From contig WRJP01000019.1 of assembly GCA_009778535.1 (NCBI GenBank), positions 1-17,383 of the forward strand: a DNA stretch of 17,383 nucleotides, in the 5' to 3' direction. Shown here piece after piece: positions 1 through 7,135 of this stretch. Source of the DNA: Propionibacteriaceae bacterium (lineage in GTDB: Bacteria; Actinomycetota; Actinomycetes; Propionibacteriales; Propionibacteriaceae). The notes under the pieces were generated by a model. It saw nothing but the letters and a program-made list of their open reading frames with translations, was not told the origin of the DNA and searched no databases. How positions within the stretch are numbered: the stretch's first letter is position 1; each line of letters starts with the position of its first letter. A program made the translations under genes and the position numbers.

Positions 1-691
1 ACGTCCAACGCTCCACGAGTTGCTGGTTCGGAGTCACCAACTGTTGTGGGAATCGTAAAATAACGCGGACTACTTCGTTAGCCGCCACACCTTCATGGCG
101 AAACCAGGGTTCGGGGCACATAAAGGTACCGCCGCAGTAGGCAGTGCAGACTCCAGGCGAATCAGGATGTCCCGCAGCGCAATCCACAGACAGGAATTGC
201 CCTTGTGTGATCACATTGGCTTCAAAGGTGGCGACAGGAAGCGCAACTCCTTGCAGGAAGTCCCAACTGACCACTGTCGCGTTGTCAGCAGCTATCGTTG
301 CGGCACCGATCACCTTGTAGGAGAAGCTGCGGCTTCCGTCAGGTTGAGCGTCGTTTATGGTCACAGTAACAGCGCGTTGGCTGGTCGCAACATCCAATGG
401 CGTAGCTGGCGTAGTTTCTCCTGGTGAGGCAACTTTGAAATCAGTTAGTGTGTACTCGTAGTAGCGGCGGTCGGTGATTTCTTGTTGAGTAGTGAATACC
501 TGGGTAAACGGGTTGGCAGCATCAGAATGCACCACCACGTTCACGTCGATTGAACCATCCGTGTTCACAACGGCATCAACAAAATATTGCTCTATTTGAT
601 CTGCTGCCTGCGCTGGGGTTGCGTTCAACATAAGAGTCGCCAGCAGAACCATCATGAATGCGAGCACGCTCGCGGATTTTGGAATGTTCAC
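1..691 (-). CDS. secreted DUF2207-like protein, N-terminal part (cut by left edge)
   Basis: Reading the minus strand from a GTG at 691 gives an uninterrupted frame of 230 codons to the window edge, so the C-terminus is missing. An AAGGGG ribosome binding site lies 5 nt before the GTG. Residues 1-30 form a signal peptide: a Lys near the N-terminus, a hydrophobic core (VLAFMMVLLATLML) and an ATPAQAA cleavage region. The exported part begins with a 'YFVDAVVNTDGSIDV' pattern and later has 'VSWDF' followed by four cysteines (171, 182, 186, 192). This resembles the extracytoplasmic N-terminus of DUF2207 membrane proteins, where later transmembrane helices would be expected beyond the edge. It is divergent from the metallopeptidase gene. 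Reality of the gene is well supported by frame length, signal peptide and SD; the family assignment is from remembered pattern and is tentative. No biochemical function is known to me. Confidence 0.72.
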   Translation of the reverse strand, partial: MNIPKSASVLAFMMVLLATLMLNATPAQAADQIEQYFVDAVVNTDGSIDVNVVVHSDAANPFTQVFTTQQEITDRRYYEYTLTDFKVASPGETTPATPLDVATSQRAVTVTINDAQPDGSRSFSYKVIGAATIAADNATVVSWDFLQGVALPVATFEANVITQGQFLSVDCAAGHPDSPGVCTAYCGGTFMCPEPWFRHEGVAANEVVRVILRFPQQLVTPNQQLVERWT

Positions 692-765
692 AATCACCCC
701 TTAGGAAAAACTTCTATGAGAACATGCTATCGAAGTGTGGACATAACCCATAGAGGTATTAGATT

Positions 766-1941
766 TTGCATCCGCGCAGTAAGCTCGTAGCTGTGACGAA
801 CCCACAGTGGCACCCGACTCAACAGTGGTCGAGCCCTGCCCGACCGCCGGCAACTTGGCAGCAGCAGGCGTACGCTCAGCGGCCAGTGATGCAGCAACAG
901 GGGTACGGCCAACGCCCACAGCTACAGCAGTACTGGCCGCAAGCCAACATTGCTCCTGCTCCAAAAAAGAAAAACACGCTCGGAGTCGTTTTGCTGGCCG
1001 TAATCGTAGTAGTTTTGATTGGTGCTTTCGGAATAGTAAGCAGCCACTTCGTCAGCAGTGCTTCAAATCCTGTTACACCTCCTACGACCCCTAGTGCTGG
1101 GCCAACCACCACGTCAGGCCCGAACTCCACGCCTGTCTCTAGGCCACCGTCGGTTGCAGTTCCTGATCCTGAATTTGATCCTCCGGATTTGCCTGTTCCG
1201 GCCTCCCTAAATGAAGCAATCCAATGGCTACAGCAGAATGCGCTTTATTCACAATCCGCTGCCAGAAACGACTGCGCTGTCGGCACCATTGACATAGCGC
1301 GTGCTAGTACAGCGCAGCTAGAAGCTCATTTTTATGATCTATCAAGTTGCCTGTGGCAAGTTTGGAACCCCCCGCTGACCGAAGCCGGTTTTCAGCTTCC
1401 GCGAATGCCTATCACCGTCTATGACAAGCCGATAACCAGCGCCTGCGGGGAAGCTCCAATGCAGAATGCGTTCTACTGCGGCGCAGATCAGCGAATCTTC
1501 TATGCAAAAGATTTCTATACGGTGGTTCCCAGAGAGTTGATTGGAAAGCCCTTTGTTGCTGATTCAATCATTGCTCACGAGTTTGGACATGGCATCCAAG
1601 CGCGTACCGGTGTGCTCTACGCCCGAATAATCTATAAAAATCAACTTGATGACGAGAGCGAAGAATTGGAACTTTCACGACGTCACGAAATGCAGGCAGA
1701 TTGTTTGGCAGGGGTTTTTTCCCGATCAGTCGCAGCAGCCAATTCGCTCAGCGCAGACGAACTATACGCTCTAGCAGAAGTAATCTACAGTGTCGGAGAC
1801 GACCAACTTACCGGCGATGAGACGTATGTTTCAGATCACGGCACAGGCAACGCACGCAACAGGTGGTTCATTGAAGGTGTCAACAGCTACGACGTGGGAG
1901 TCTGTAACACCTATATCGCTGACTCCAGTCTGGTTCGCTGA
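766..1941 (+). CDS. membrane-anchored neutral zinc metallopeptidase (YpfJ/PF04228-like)
   Basis: A 391-residue protein when read from TTG 766. Residues 15-62 are Gln/Pro/Tyr rich and presumably cytoplasmic. After KKK (67-69) comes one transmembrane helix (about 72-92), then a Thr/Pro/Ser linker (100-145), then the peptidase domain outside the membrane. The zinc site is HEFGH at 271-275, with Glu308 in 'RHEMQADCLAG' as likely third ligand, the usual layout in this family. 'FYCGADQRIFYA' (236-247) is another family signature. Six cysteines (170, 195, 227, 238, 313, 380) would suit disulfides outside the cell. Start is uncertain: TTG 766 has AGAGG 9 nt upstream, whereas GTG 793 would give an N-terminus (VTNPQW...) more like relatives but has no clear SD. 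Substrate is unknown. A hairpin follows the stop. Confidence 0.88.
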   Translation: MHPRSKLVAVTNPQWHPTQQWSSPARPPATWQQQAYAQRPVMQQQGYGQRPQLQQYWPQANIAPAPKKKNTLGVVLLAVIVVVLIGAFGIVSSHFVSSASNPVTPPTTPSAGPTTTSGPNSTPVSRPPSVAVPDPEFDPPDLPVPASLNEAIQWLQQNALYSQSAARNDCAVGTIDIARASTAQLEAHFYDLSSCLWQVWNPPLTEAGFQLPRMPITVYDKPITSACGEAPMQNAFYCGADQRIFYAKDFYTVVPRELIGKPFVADSIIAHEFGHGIQARTGVLYARIIYKNQLDDESEELELSRRHEMQADCLAGVFSRSVAAANSLSADELYALAEVIYSVGDDQLTGDETYVSDHGTGNARNRWFIEGVNSYDVGVCNTYIADSSLVR

Positions 1942-1967
1942 GTCTTCTAGCCCCAGAAATGCACTAA

Positions 1968-1994
1968 GGGGCTGCTGGTGATCCGAGCAGCCCC
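1968..1994 (+). terminator. hairpin after the metallopeptidase gene
   Basis: Perfect 9-bp stem GGGGCTGCT / AGCAGCCCC (1968-1976 with 1986-1994) around a 9-nt loop, 26 nt after the metallopeptidase stop. There is no T-run after it, so it is not a textbook intrinsic terminator, though actinobacterial terminators often lack one. From here to 2142 I see no supported gene. Confidence 0.5.
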
Positions 1995-2142
1995 CCAGGC
2001 GATCATGGGGTCGCTATATGCGACGAAATTGTTTTTACAATTAGTCAAAGCCTACGTCAGCATTGGTCACACAAATGCCTTAAACAGCGAATTGATATTA
2101 AATCGTGATATTCAGCTACGGTTTGTGCTAGCCAGTAGCCGT

Positions 2143-2907
2143 TTAGCGACCTCTCATGGCTTTGTTAGCGCCCTTCGGCATGACCATTGGGCCTTTCGGC
2201 ATGGGCAGCATCTGGCGTACTGAATCTAGGGCTTGCAGCCGTTTTTTAACTTCATTGATTTGCAAAGGCCGGATGGTCTTGGGGAGTTTCTTGATATGGT
2301 TCTCCAGTTTTTCCAGCGGAACTTGTCCGGCATCATTGCCCATCAATATCGTCGTTACCGGAACTTGGTATGCGATCTGTTCGTGACGCTTCTGCTCTGA
2401 ACTGAGCATTGGCTTCAATCTCGCCGCTGAACCTTCACCGATCAATAGGATTCCAGCCTTACCAACTACTCTGTGAACGACATCCATCTGCTTGTTCACG
2501 GTGATGGGAGAAGTGTAAGTCCACTGCTTCTTGTTCAGCATTCCCAAGGCCACCTCTGCGCTTCCTGGTTGGCCTTTGAAGCGCTTGTAGGTGGACTTTT
2601 TCGCTCGATCAGTGAGCATGAACATAGCTGCGATGAGCGCAAATCCTACTCCGAGTATCAGCCACATCCAGAAAGGTGTGAGGAAGAAACTGAGCACCAC
2701 GAAAACCGCTAAGGTGATTCCCGCCGCACCGAATATCCACCACTTTGCTGCCGGATCGACCTCAAGTGTGATCTTCAGGGTTTCACGAAGCTGCTTCATC
2801 CGACCCCAGTCCTTCGGGTCGTTCGAGGTCTTTTTCGCCTGTTTTGCGGCTTTTGCATCTGCTTTCTGCTTAGCTGCAAACTCTTTGGCTCTTTCGCTCC
2901 TTGCCAT
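2143..2907 (-). CDS. DUF4191 family membrane protein next to lipA
   Basis: 254 residues. The N-terminus (1-50) is Lys/Ala rich and charged, then two hydrophobic segments (about 56-77 and 79-98) form a helical hairpin, followed by a soluble domain with 'KKSTYKRFKGQPGSAE' and a basic, Met/Pro-rich tail. This matches DUF4191, an actinobacterial family normally found immediately after lipA; no biochemical function is established to my knowledge. The ATG (2905-2907) directly abuts the lipA stop as TAAATG, and AAGGAA lies just upstream inside lipA, so the two are co-transcribed and probably translationally coupled. That conserved adjacency suggests, but does not show, a role linked to lipoylation or to the membrane. 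It is the last gene of the operon that begins with the E2 gene. Confidence 0.9.
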   Translation of the reverse strand: MARSERAKEFAAKQKADAKAAKQAKKTSNDPKDWGRMKQLRETLKITLEVDPAAKWWIFGAAGITLAVFVVLSFFLTPFWMWLILGVGFALIAAMFMLTDRAKKSTYKRFKGQPGSAEVALGMLNKKQWTYTSPITVNKQMDVVHRVVGKAGILLIGEGSAARLKPMLSSEQKRHEQIAYQVPVTTILMGNDAGQVPLEKLENHIKKLPKTIRPLQINEVKKRLQALDSVRQMLPMPKGPMVMPKGANKAMRGR

Positions 2908-3846
2908 TTATGCGTTCCTTCCAATCTCTACCTCGCGCGCTGCAATCGCCTCGCGGTACATACGACCGGCACGATATGACGAACGTACCAGCGGTCCGGC
3001 CATGACTCCTGCGAATCCTATCTGTTTTGCGGCGACAGCGAGTGCATCAAATTGCTCTGGTGTCACCCAGCGGTCTACCGGGTGATGCAGCAGTGAGGGG
3101 CGCAGATATTGCGTAATCGTGATCAGATCGGTCCCGACTGCGTGCAATTCCTCCAATGCTGCGTATACCTCGGCGTCACTCTCACCCATGCCCAGCATCA
3201 GATTGGATTTTGTGATCAGCCCGGCTGCATGCGCGGTTGCTAGTACTTGCAACGAAACTTCAAAATCAAAACCTGGACGAATCGAACGAAACAGCCGTGG
3301 TACGGTCTCGATGTTGTGGCCGAACACTTCGGGGTTTGCGTCGATTATCTGTTCCAGCAGACTGGGAGCACCAGAAAAGTCAGGTACCAACATTTCCACG
3401 CTCACGCCCAGATTGTCTTCATGGATGCAGCGGACGGTCTGTGCATATAGCCAGGCACCGCCGTCGGGAAGGTCGTCTCGACATACTCCGGTGACGACAG
3501 CATGGAGCAAGTTCAGTTTTTTCACTGACGCTGCGATTCGGGCAGGTTCGTCGGTATCGTAACTTGCCGGTTTCCCAGTATCAATCTGGCAGAAGTCACA
3601 ACGACGGGTACACATGTCGCCGCCGATAAGGAAGGTCGCTTCCCGATCCTCCCAGCATTCGAAAATATTGGGACAGCCTGCGGCTTGGCATACGGTGTGT
3701 AAATCCTCACTTGTAACTAGGTTGCGCATTTGGGTGAACGTTGACCCCATCGTGACTTTCCGCTTAATCCAAGCAGGCTTGTGCTCTATGGGAGTTTCGG
3801 AATTGCGGTACTCCACACTCCTAAGCCGCTGCGTGTCGCTAGTCAC
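2908..3846 (-). CDS. lipA: lipoyl synthase LipA
   Basis: Radical SAM enzyme that inserts two sulfurs into octanoyl groups carried on lipoyl domains. From GTG 3846 the protein has 312 residues, the normal family length. The auxiliary 4Fe-4S cluster cysteines are C53, C58 and C64 (CQAAGCPNIFEC, CX4CX5C), the SAM cluster cysteines are C79, C83 and C86 (CTRRCDFC, CX3CX2C), and the conserved C-terminal RSSYRAG serine is present (288-294). An additional cysteine, C122, sits in GVCRDDLPDG where Ala or Asn is usual. The frame is open back to GTG 3951, overlapping lipB, but that N-terminal stretch has no family similarity. At 3846 the product begins MTSDTQRLRSVEYRN, which fits relatives. No SD precedes 3846; instead TACCAT lies 6 nt upstream, suggesting a leaderless internal transcript. 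Confidence 0.96.
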   Translation of the reverse strand: MTSDTQRLRSVEYRNSETPIEHKPAWIKRKVTMGSTFTQMRNLVTSEDLHTVCQAAGCPNIFECWEDREATFLIGGDMCTRRCDFCQIDTGKPASYDTDEPARIAASVKKLNLLHAVVTGVCRDDLPDGGAWLYAQTVRCIHEDNLGVSVEMLVPDFSGAPSLLEQIIDANPEVFGHNIETVPRLFRSIRPGFDFEVSLQVLATAHAAGLITKSNLMLGMGESDAEVYAALEELHAVGTDLITITQYLRPSLLHHPVDRWVTPEQFDALAVAAKQIGFAGVMAGPLVRSSYRAGRMYREAIAAREVEIGRNA

Positions 3847-3852
3847 AAAGTA

Positions 3853-3858
3853 ATGGTA
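3853..3858 (-). promoter_or_regulatory. possible -10 element for a leaderless lipA transcript
   Basis: On the minus strand TACCAT is followed by exactly six bases and then the chosen lipA GTG. This is the spacing at which transcription would begin on the start codon. No convincing -35 hexamer is visible. It lies in the 76-nt gap after lipB, in which no SD serves the 3846 start. Confidence 0.4.
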
Positions 3859-3922
3859 ACTGGTGTCGTGGACGGTCTTGGATTCCGAAGCTGGAAGTGA
3901 GCACCCGCCGTCAACCGTCAAG

Positions 3923-4633
3923 CTAGGGGAAATCGAGTCTAAGCAGTTCACTCAGATATGGTTCTAGCTGTTTTGCCACTTCGACTAGAGCTGGCCTTTG
4001 TCCGGTTTCCTTTTCTAGCGATGTCACTCCAGCATCGGCGATACCGCAGGGGATTATGTTCGAGAATCTTTCTAAGTCGGTAGAAATATTCAACGCAAAG
4101 CCATGCAACGTAGTCTGATTCGACACCCGAATCCCGATGGCAGCGATCTTGAGGTCAAGTCGAGCCGCGTCTTGCAGCCAAACGCCAGTACGTTCGGGAA
4201 TACGCAACCCTTGCAAGCCGTATTCGCTTAGCACTCTAATGAGGACTTCCTCCAAACCACGCACATATTGAATGATCCCTACGTTGTTTGGCAAGAAAAC
4301 TATGGGGTAGCACACCAGTTGTCCCGGGCCGTGATACGTCAGCTTGCCTCCACGGTTTACTTCGACGACATCGCTCCCGTCAAAAGGCCGCTCGGACGGT
4401 AACGTCCTTGCGCCCGCCGTGTAAACCGGAGCATGTTCGACAAATATCACCTGGGGGCCAAGTTCTCCGGCTGCGACTTTGGCGTGAATACGTAGTTGTT
4501 CCTCCCACGCTTGCGTAAAATCGACCAATCTTTCGCCAAGACCCAGGTAATGGAATTGAACCGGACGTGCGTCAGCCAGTTGTGCTCGATGTGGTCTTTG
4601 CTGCGAATGGGCAGCAGTCGGCAGTTGGTTCAC
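3923..4633 (-). CDS. lipB: octanoyltransferase LipB
   Basis: Transfers octanoate from octanoyl-ACP to the lysine of lipoyl domains, the step before LipA. The 236-residue product has the family signatures in order: 'RGGKLTYHGPGQLVCYP' (94-110), RTGVW (148-152), the catalytic-site Lys162 in 'LKIAAIGIRVS', HGFALN (177-182) and the catalytic Cys196 in 'IIPCGIADAGVTSL'. Nothing essential is missing. The GTG start overlaps the upstream E2 stop by four bases (GTGA), so translation is coupled to the E2 gene, one of its substrates. The first 22 residues are a non-conserved extension. The stop is 76 nt before the preferred lipA start. Confidence 0.96.
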   Translation of the reverse strand: MNQLPTAAHSQQRPHRAQLADARPVQFHYLGLGERLVDFTQAWEEQLRIHAKVAAGELGPQVIFVEHAPVYTAGARTLPSERPFDGSDVVEVNRGGKLTYHGPGQLVCYPIVFLPNNVGIIQYVRGLEEVLIRVLSEYGLQGLRIPERTGVWLQDAARLDLKIAAIGIRVSNQTTLHGFALNISTDLERFSNIIPCGIADAGVTSLEKETGQRPALVEVAKQLEPYLSELLRLDFP

Positions 4634-6609
4634 AATCCCATTTCGGTAATGAAGGCGGCTTTTTCTAGCCGTGATTTCACTAAGTTCAGGAATTTGCCAG
4701 CCTCGGTGTTTCCAACTACTCGGTAGTCGTAACTCAGCGATAGGTAGATCATGGCGCGAATGGCCAACTGATCTCCGGATTCATCGTCCAACACAACCAA
4801 GCGTTTGGTTAAGACTCCGACACCCAGCGCAGCTACCTGCGGTTGAGTAATGATGGGGGTGTTTGCCAGCGTCCCATCTGCACCGAAATCAATAATGGAG
4901 AAGGTCGCCTGCGGGCTTTCCGCAGCGGTTGGTGCATTTTGGCCTGCTGTTGCTATCGCTTTTGCGATTCCTGTCACATTCAGATCGGATGCATTTGCGA
5001 CAATTGGAGTCGCCGCGTCGGTAACCTCCCTGATACCAATGTTTACGGCCGTTGGGTGTGTGATTACGTTGTTTTCGATGTCAATCGCAGCATTCAGGAT
5101 TGGGAAAACCTTCAGCGCTTCTGCAACTGCCGCAACGAAGAATGGCCGGTATCCCAATGCCACCTGTTCGCGGCTGGTGAACATTTGTTCGTGCTTCGCC
5201 AAGAGTCGAGAAAGCTCAGTCAAATCTATCTCGATGCTAGCGCTCAACTGCGTTAGTGGTGAAAATAGGTCACTTCTGATCGGTTCAGCCCCGGCAGGGG
5301 AGGCTGCATCGTCAGCCTCGCATGATTGCAGTACGGCGACGTCCGCAGCTTCTGGAGTTTCAGCTGTCCCATTTCGCTTTACGGCAATTGCATCAACAAC
5401 GTCACGTTTCCTGATTCTGCCACCTACGCCACTGCCGACGATTTCTGACAAGTCGATCTCGCCAGCTTCAGCTAGCTTTCGTACCACTGGCGGTATGTAG
5501 GAGGAGTTGGTTTCGTTTTCCGGCTCGTCAACTTGTGCTTCCAAGGGTGCCGTTTCGGGTGCGGTAACCGCAGGAGCTGGTTCGGCTTCGGGTGGCGAGG
5601 ATGGCTCGACATCTTCCGGAGCTGTTGTCTGCGGCGGTGGAGACGTCGGGGTGGACTCCGGCATCAGCATGGAAACAGTCGCAGCTGCTTCTGCAACTGG
5701 GGTGGCACTCAAAGGCTCGGGTGGAGTCGGCTCCAGAAGCTGAACCGGTGGCGGGGAAAAATGCTCCACTGTCGGTGTTGGTACGGGCATTGCTATCGGG
5801 CTGGGAGTTTCCATGCTGGCTCTGGCGGCAGGTTCTGTCGCAGCGATGACAGCTAGCACCGCTCCCAGGGCGACAGTCATGTTTTCTGCCACCCTGATTT
5901 CGTGTAGCATCCCGCTCACGGGAGCCGGAATCTCCGTGTCCACCTTGTCAGTCGAAACTTCAAGTAGCGGATCGCCAGCTTCGACCTCGTCGCCGATGCT
6001 CTTGAGCCAATGCGTGACGATGGCATGGGAAACTGATTCATCAAGAACTGGTAGTAGTACTTCAACAAATTCTTGCTGGGCCAGATGGCTAGGTTCGGTT
6101 ATTTGGCTAGGCATCGTTTCTGGAACTGGAGCCTCATACATCAAAGTTGGGGATGCCGCAGACCTCGGAAGCGGAATGCTGGGTGCAGCGACTACCGGAT
6201 CGGGCGGCGGCGGAATCGGGGGCAGGGAGTCTTGGTCGTGCAACTGTTCGACAGCGTAGAATCTTTTGGCAAAGGCATCATCAAGCTGCTTTGGTTCTTC
6301 AGACTTGATTTGTTCATTCAGATCGAACCTTTCAGCATTTACTTCGGTTGGCCTTTCCAGAATCGGGTCGTTGTGGTCACTGATCCAAGCCAGTACTTCG
6401 CCGACGGCGACTGCGCTCCCCGCGTGGCGGCTGATTTCAAGCAAGCGTCCGGCAGTGGGAGCAGTAATCACAGCGGATACGTTGTTGGCTGACACCTCAA
6501 CCAGCGGTTCACCTACCCTAACCGAGTCTCCGATTTTCTTGTGCCAGAGCAGGATTTTCCCCTCGGTAACGTTTTCGCCCAGTACTGGCAGTTGCACTCG
6601 AGTAGACAT
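4630..6609 (-). CDS. sucB: degenerate dihydrolipoamide acyltransferase (2-oxoacid dehydrogenase E2; SucB/DlaT-like)
   Basis: The E2 core of pyruvate or 2-oxoglutarate dehydrogenase carries lipoyl groups and moves acyl groups to CoA. ATG 6609 is preferred over TTG 6612, with AAGGAG 6 nt upstream (659 residues). Domains: lipoyl domain 1 (about 2-78), linker, lipoyl domain 2 (about 180-257), a long Pro/Ala/Glu linker (258-368), the E3/E1-binding domain (about 370-409) and the acyltransferase-fold domain (about 445-659). Lipoyl domain 2 has the normal STDKVDTEIPAP site (Lys222). Domain 1 reads SANNVSAVITAP, with Asn43 in place of the lipoyl Lys. In the acyltransferase domain the usual DHRxxDG is DYRVVGN: catalytic His is Tyr629 and Asp-Gly is Gly633-Asn634. 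The usual basic 'R.R..IA' entry segment is also missing, while 'NTPIITQPQVAALGVGVLTKR' type core sequence remains (partly quoted as TPIITQPQVAALG). The frame is intact, so this is divergence rather than a broken gene. Confidence 0.9.
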   Translation of the reverse strand: MSTRVQLPVLGENVTEGKILLWHKKIGDSVRVGEPLVEVSANNVSAVITAPTAGRLLEISRHAGSAVAVGEVLAWISDHNDPILERPTEVNAERFDLNEQIKSEEPKQLDDAFAKRFYAVEQLHDQDSLPPIPPPPDPVVAAPSIPLPRSAASPTLMYEAPVPETMPSQITEPSHLAQQEFVEVLLPVLDESVSHAIVTHWLKSIGDEVEAGDPLLEVSTDKVDTEIPAPVSGMLHEIRVAENMTVALGAVLAVIAATEPAARASMETPSPIAMPVPTPTVEHFSPPPVQLLEPTPPEPLSATPVAEAAATVSMLMPESTPTSPPPQTTAPEDVEPSSPPEAEPAPAVTAPETAPLEAQVDEPENETNSSYIPPVVRKLAEAGEIDLSEIVGSGVGGRIRKRDVVDAIAVKRNGTAETPEAADVAVLQSCEADDAASPAGAEPIRSDLFSPLTQLSASIEIDLTELSRLLAKHEQMFTSREQVALGYRPFFVAAVAEALKVFPILNAAIDIENNVITHPTAVNIGIREVTDAATPIVANASDLNVTGIAKAIATAGQNAPTAAESPQATFSIIDFGADGTLANTPIITQPQVAALGVGVLTKRLVVLDDESGDQLAIRAMIYLSLSYDYRVVGNTEAGKFLNLVKSRLEKAAFITEMGL

Positions 6610-6684
6610 CAATCACTCCTTCTCGAAAATACCTGCTACATACCCTACCTGGGATAGCTGCGGGCAAGGGCACGTTCCGAATGC

Positions 6685-6690
6685 GATAAT
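6685..6690 (+). promoter_or_regulatory. -10 element of a probable leaderless promoter
   Basis: GATAAT (five of six matches to TATAAT) is followed by six bases and then the GTG at 6697, so the expected transcription start is the first base of the start codon. GAGG at 6691-6694 is too close to the GTG to act as a good SD. No clear -35 is visible, and the 87-nt gap also has to hold the divergent E2 promoter. Confidence 0.55.
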
Positions 6691-6696
6691 GAGGAT

Positions 6697-7041
6697 GTGG
6701 GGTTGTTTTCCAGATTTCGTAAAGGCCGCCAACAACAGGTAAGTGACGAGGTCACGGCGGCAACACAGTCGCATCTTACAGACTTCATTACGACTAGACG
6801 CGGGGTTGAAGCGTTCATCGAATTGCCCACGACAATGACGAAAACCACACTGCTTCTCATCGCCTACGATGGGGAATGGACCAGGCGAAGCGTCGAATCT
6901 GTCGACTGGGCACGCAGGTTTGCCGCTATGCACTCCATCCCCAGTTACGACGCTGGCGTTGTCGGATACCCCAAACGCATGCGCGACTACAACGCCAAGC
7001 AGAAACTGCGCCCAACCGTCGAAGACAACCCCGCTGATTGA
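6697..7041 (+). CDS. small conserved actinobacterial protein (often labelled 'oxidoreductase')
   Basis: 114 residues, cytoplasmic, no signal peptide or membrane segment. The conserved parts are 'TTRRGVEAFIELPTTMT' (32-48), 'YDGEWTRRSV' and 'YDAGVVGYPKRMRDYNAKQK' near the C-terminus. I recognise this as a small family found beside E2/lpd or aminopeptidase genes in many actinobacteria, where databases often label it oxidoreductase; I see no cofactor motif that would justify that label, so its function should be treated as unknown. It is divergent from the E2 gene, and its start looks leaderless (GATAAT six bases upstream). Two hairpins follow the stop and separate it from the convergent FAD dehydrogenase gene. 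Confidence 0.82.
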   Translation: MGLFSRFRKGRQQQVSDEVTAATQSHLTDFITTRRGVEAFIELPTTMTKTTLLLIAYDGEWTRRSVESVDWARRFAAMHSIPSYDAGVVGYPKRMRDYNAKQKLRPTVEDNPAD

Positions 7042-7066
7042 GTGAAAACCGCAGGTTTGTGTATCG

Positions 7067-7089
7067 ATCCTGCAACTGAAGTGCAGGAT
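7067..7089. terminator. hairpin between convergent genes (first)
   Basis: Perfect 8-bp stem ATCCTGCA / TGCAGGAT around a 7-nt loop, 25 nt after the 6697-7041 gene stop and between two converging genes. No strong T-run on either strand. Could end transcription from either side. Confidence 0.5.
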
Positions 7090-7100
7090 GACTCAGGTGG

Positions 7101-7118
7101 CGGCAGGAGCCTCTGCCG
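7101..7118. terminator. hairpin between convergent genes (second)
   Basis: Stem CGGCAG / CTGCCG (6 bp, 6-nt loop) followed on the plus strand by TTAAT. It lies 17 bases from the stop of the FAD dehydrogenase gene on the other strand. With the hairpin at 7067 it probably insulates the converging transcripts. Confidence 0.42.
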
Positions 7119-7135
7119 TTAATCGAGAATGTTCC

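Noticed and set aside
1978..2223. Open frame of 81 codons after the metallopeptidase
   Set aside because: It starts inside the terminator-like hairpin, runs into the end of the DUF4191 gene on the other strand, and has no SD or recognisable protein features.
4843..6492. Several long plus-strand frames opposite the E2 gene
   Set aside because: They lie opposite the Pro/Ala-rich E2 coding region and show Ser/Gly/Ala-rich composition typical of reverse-frame shadows, with no motifs.
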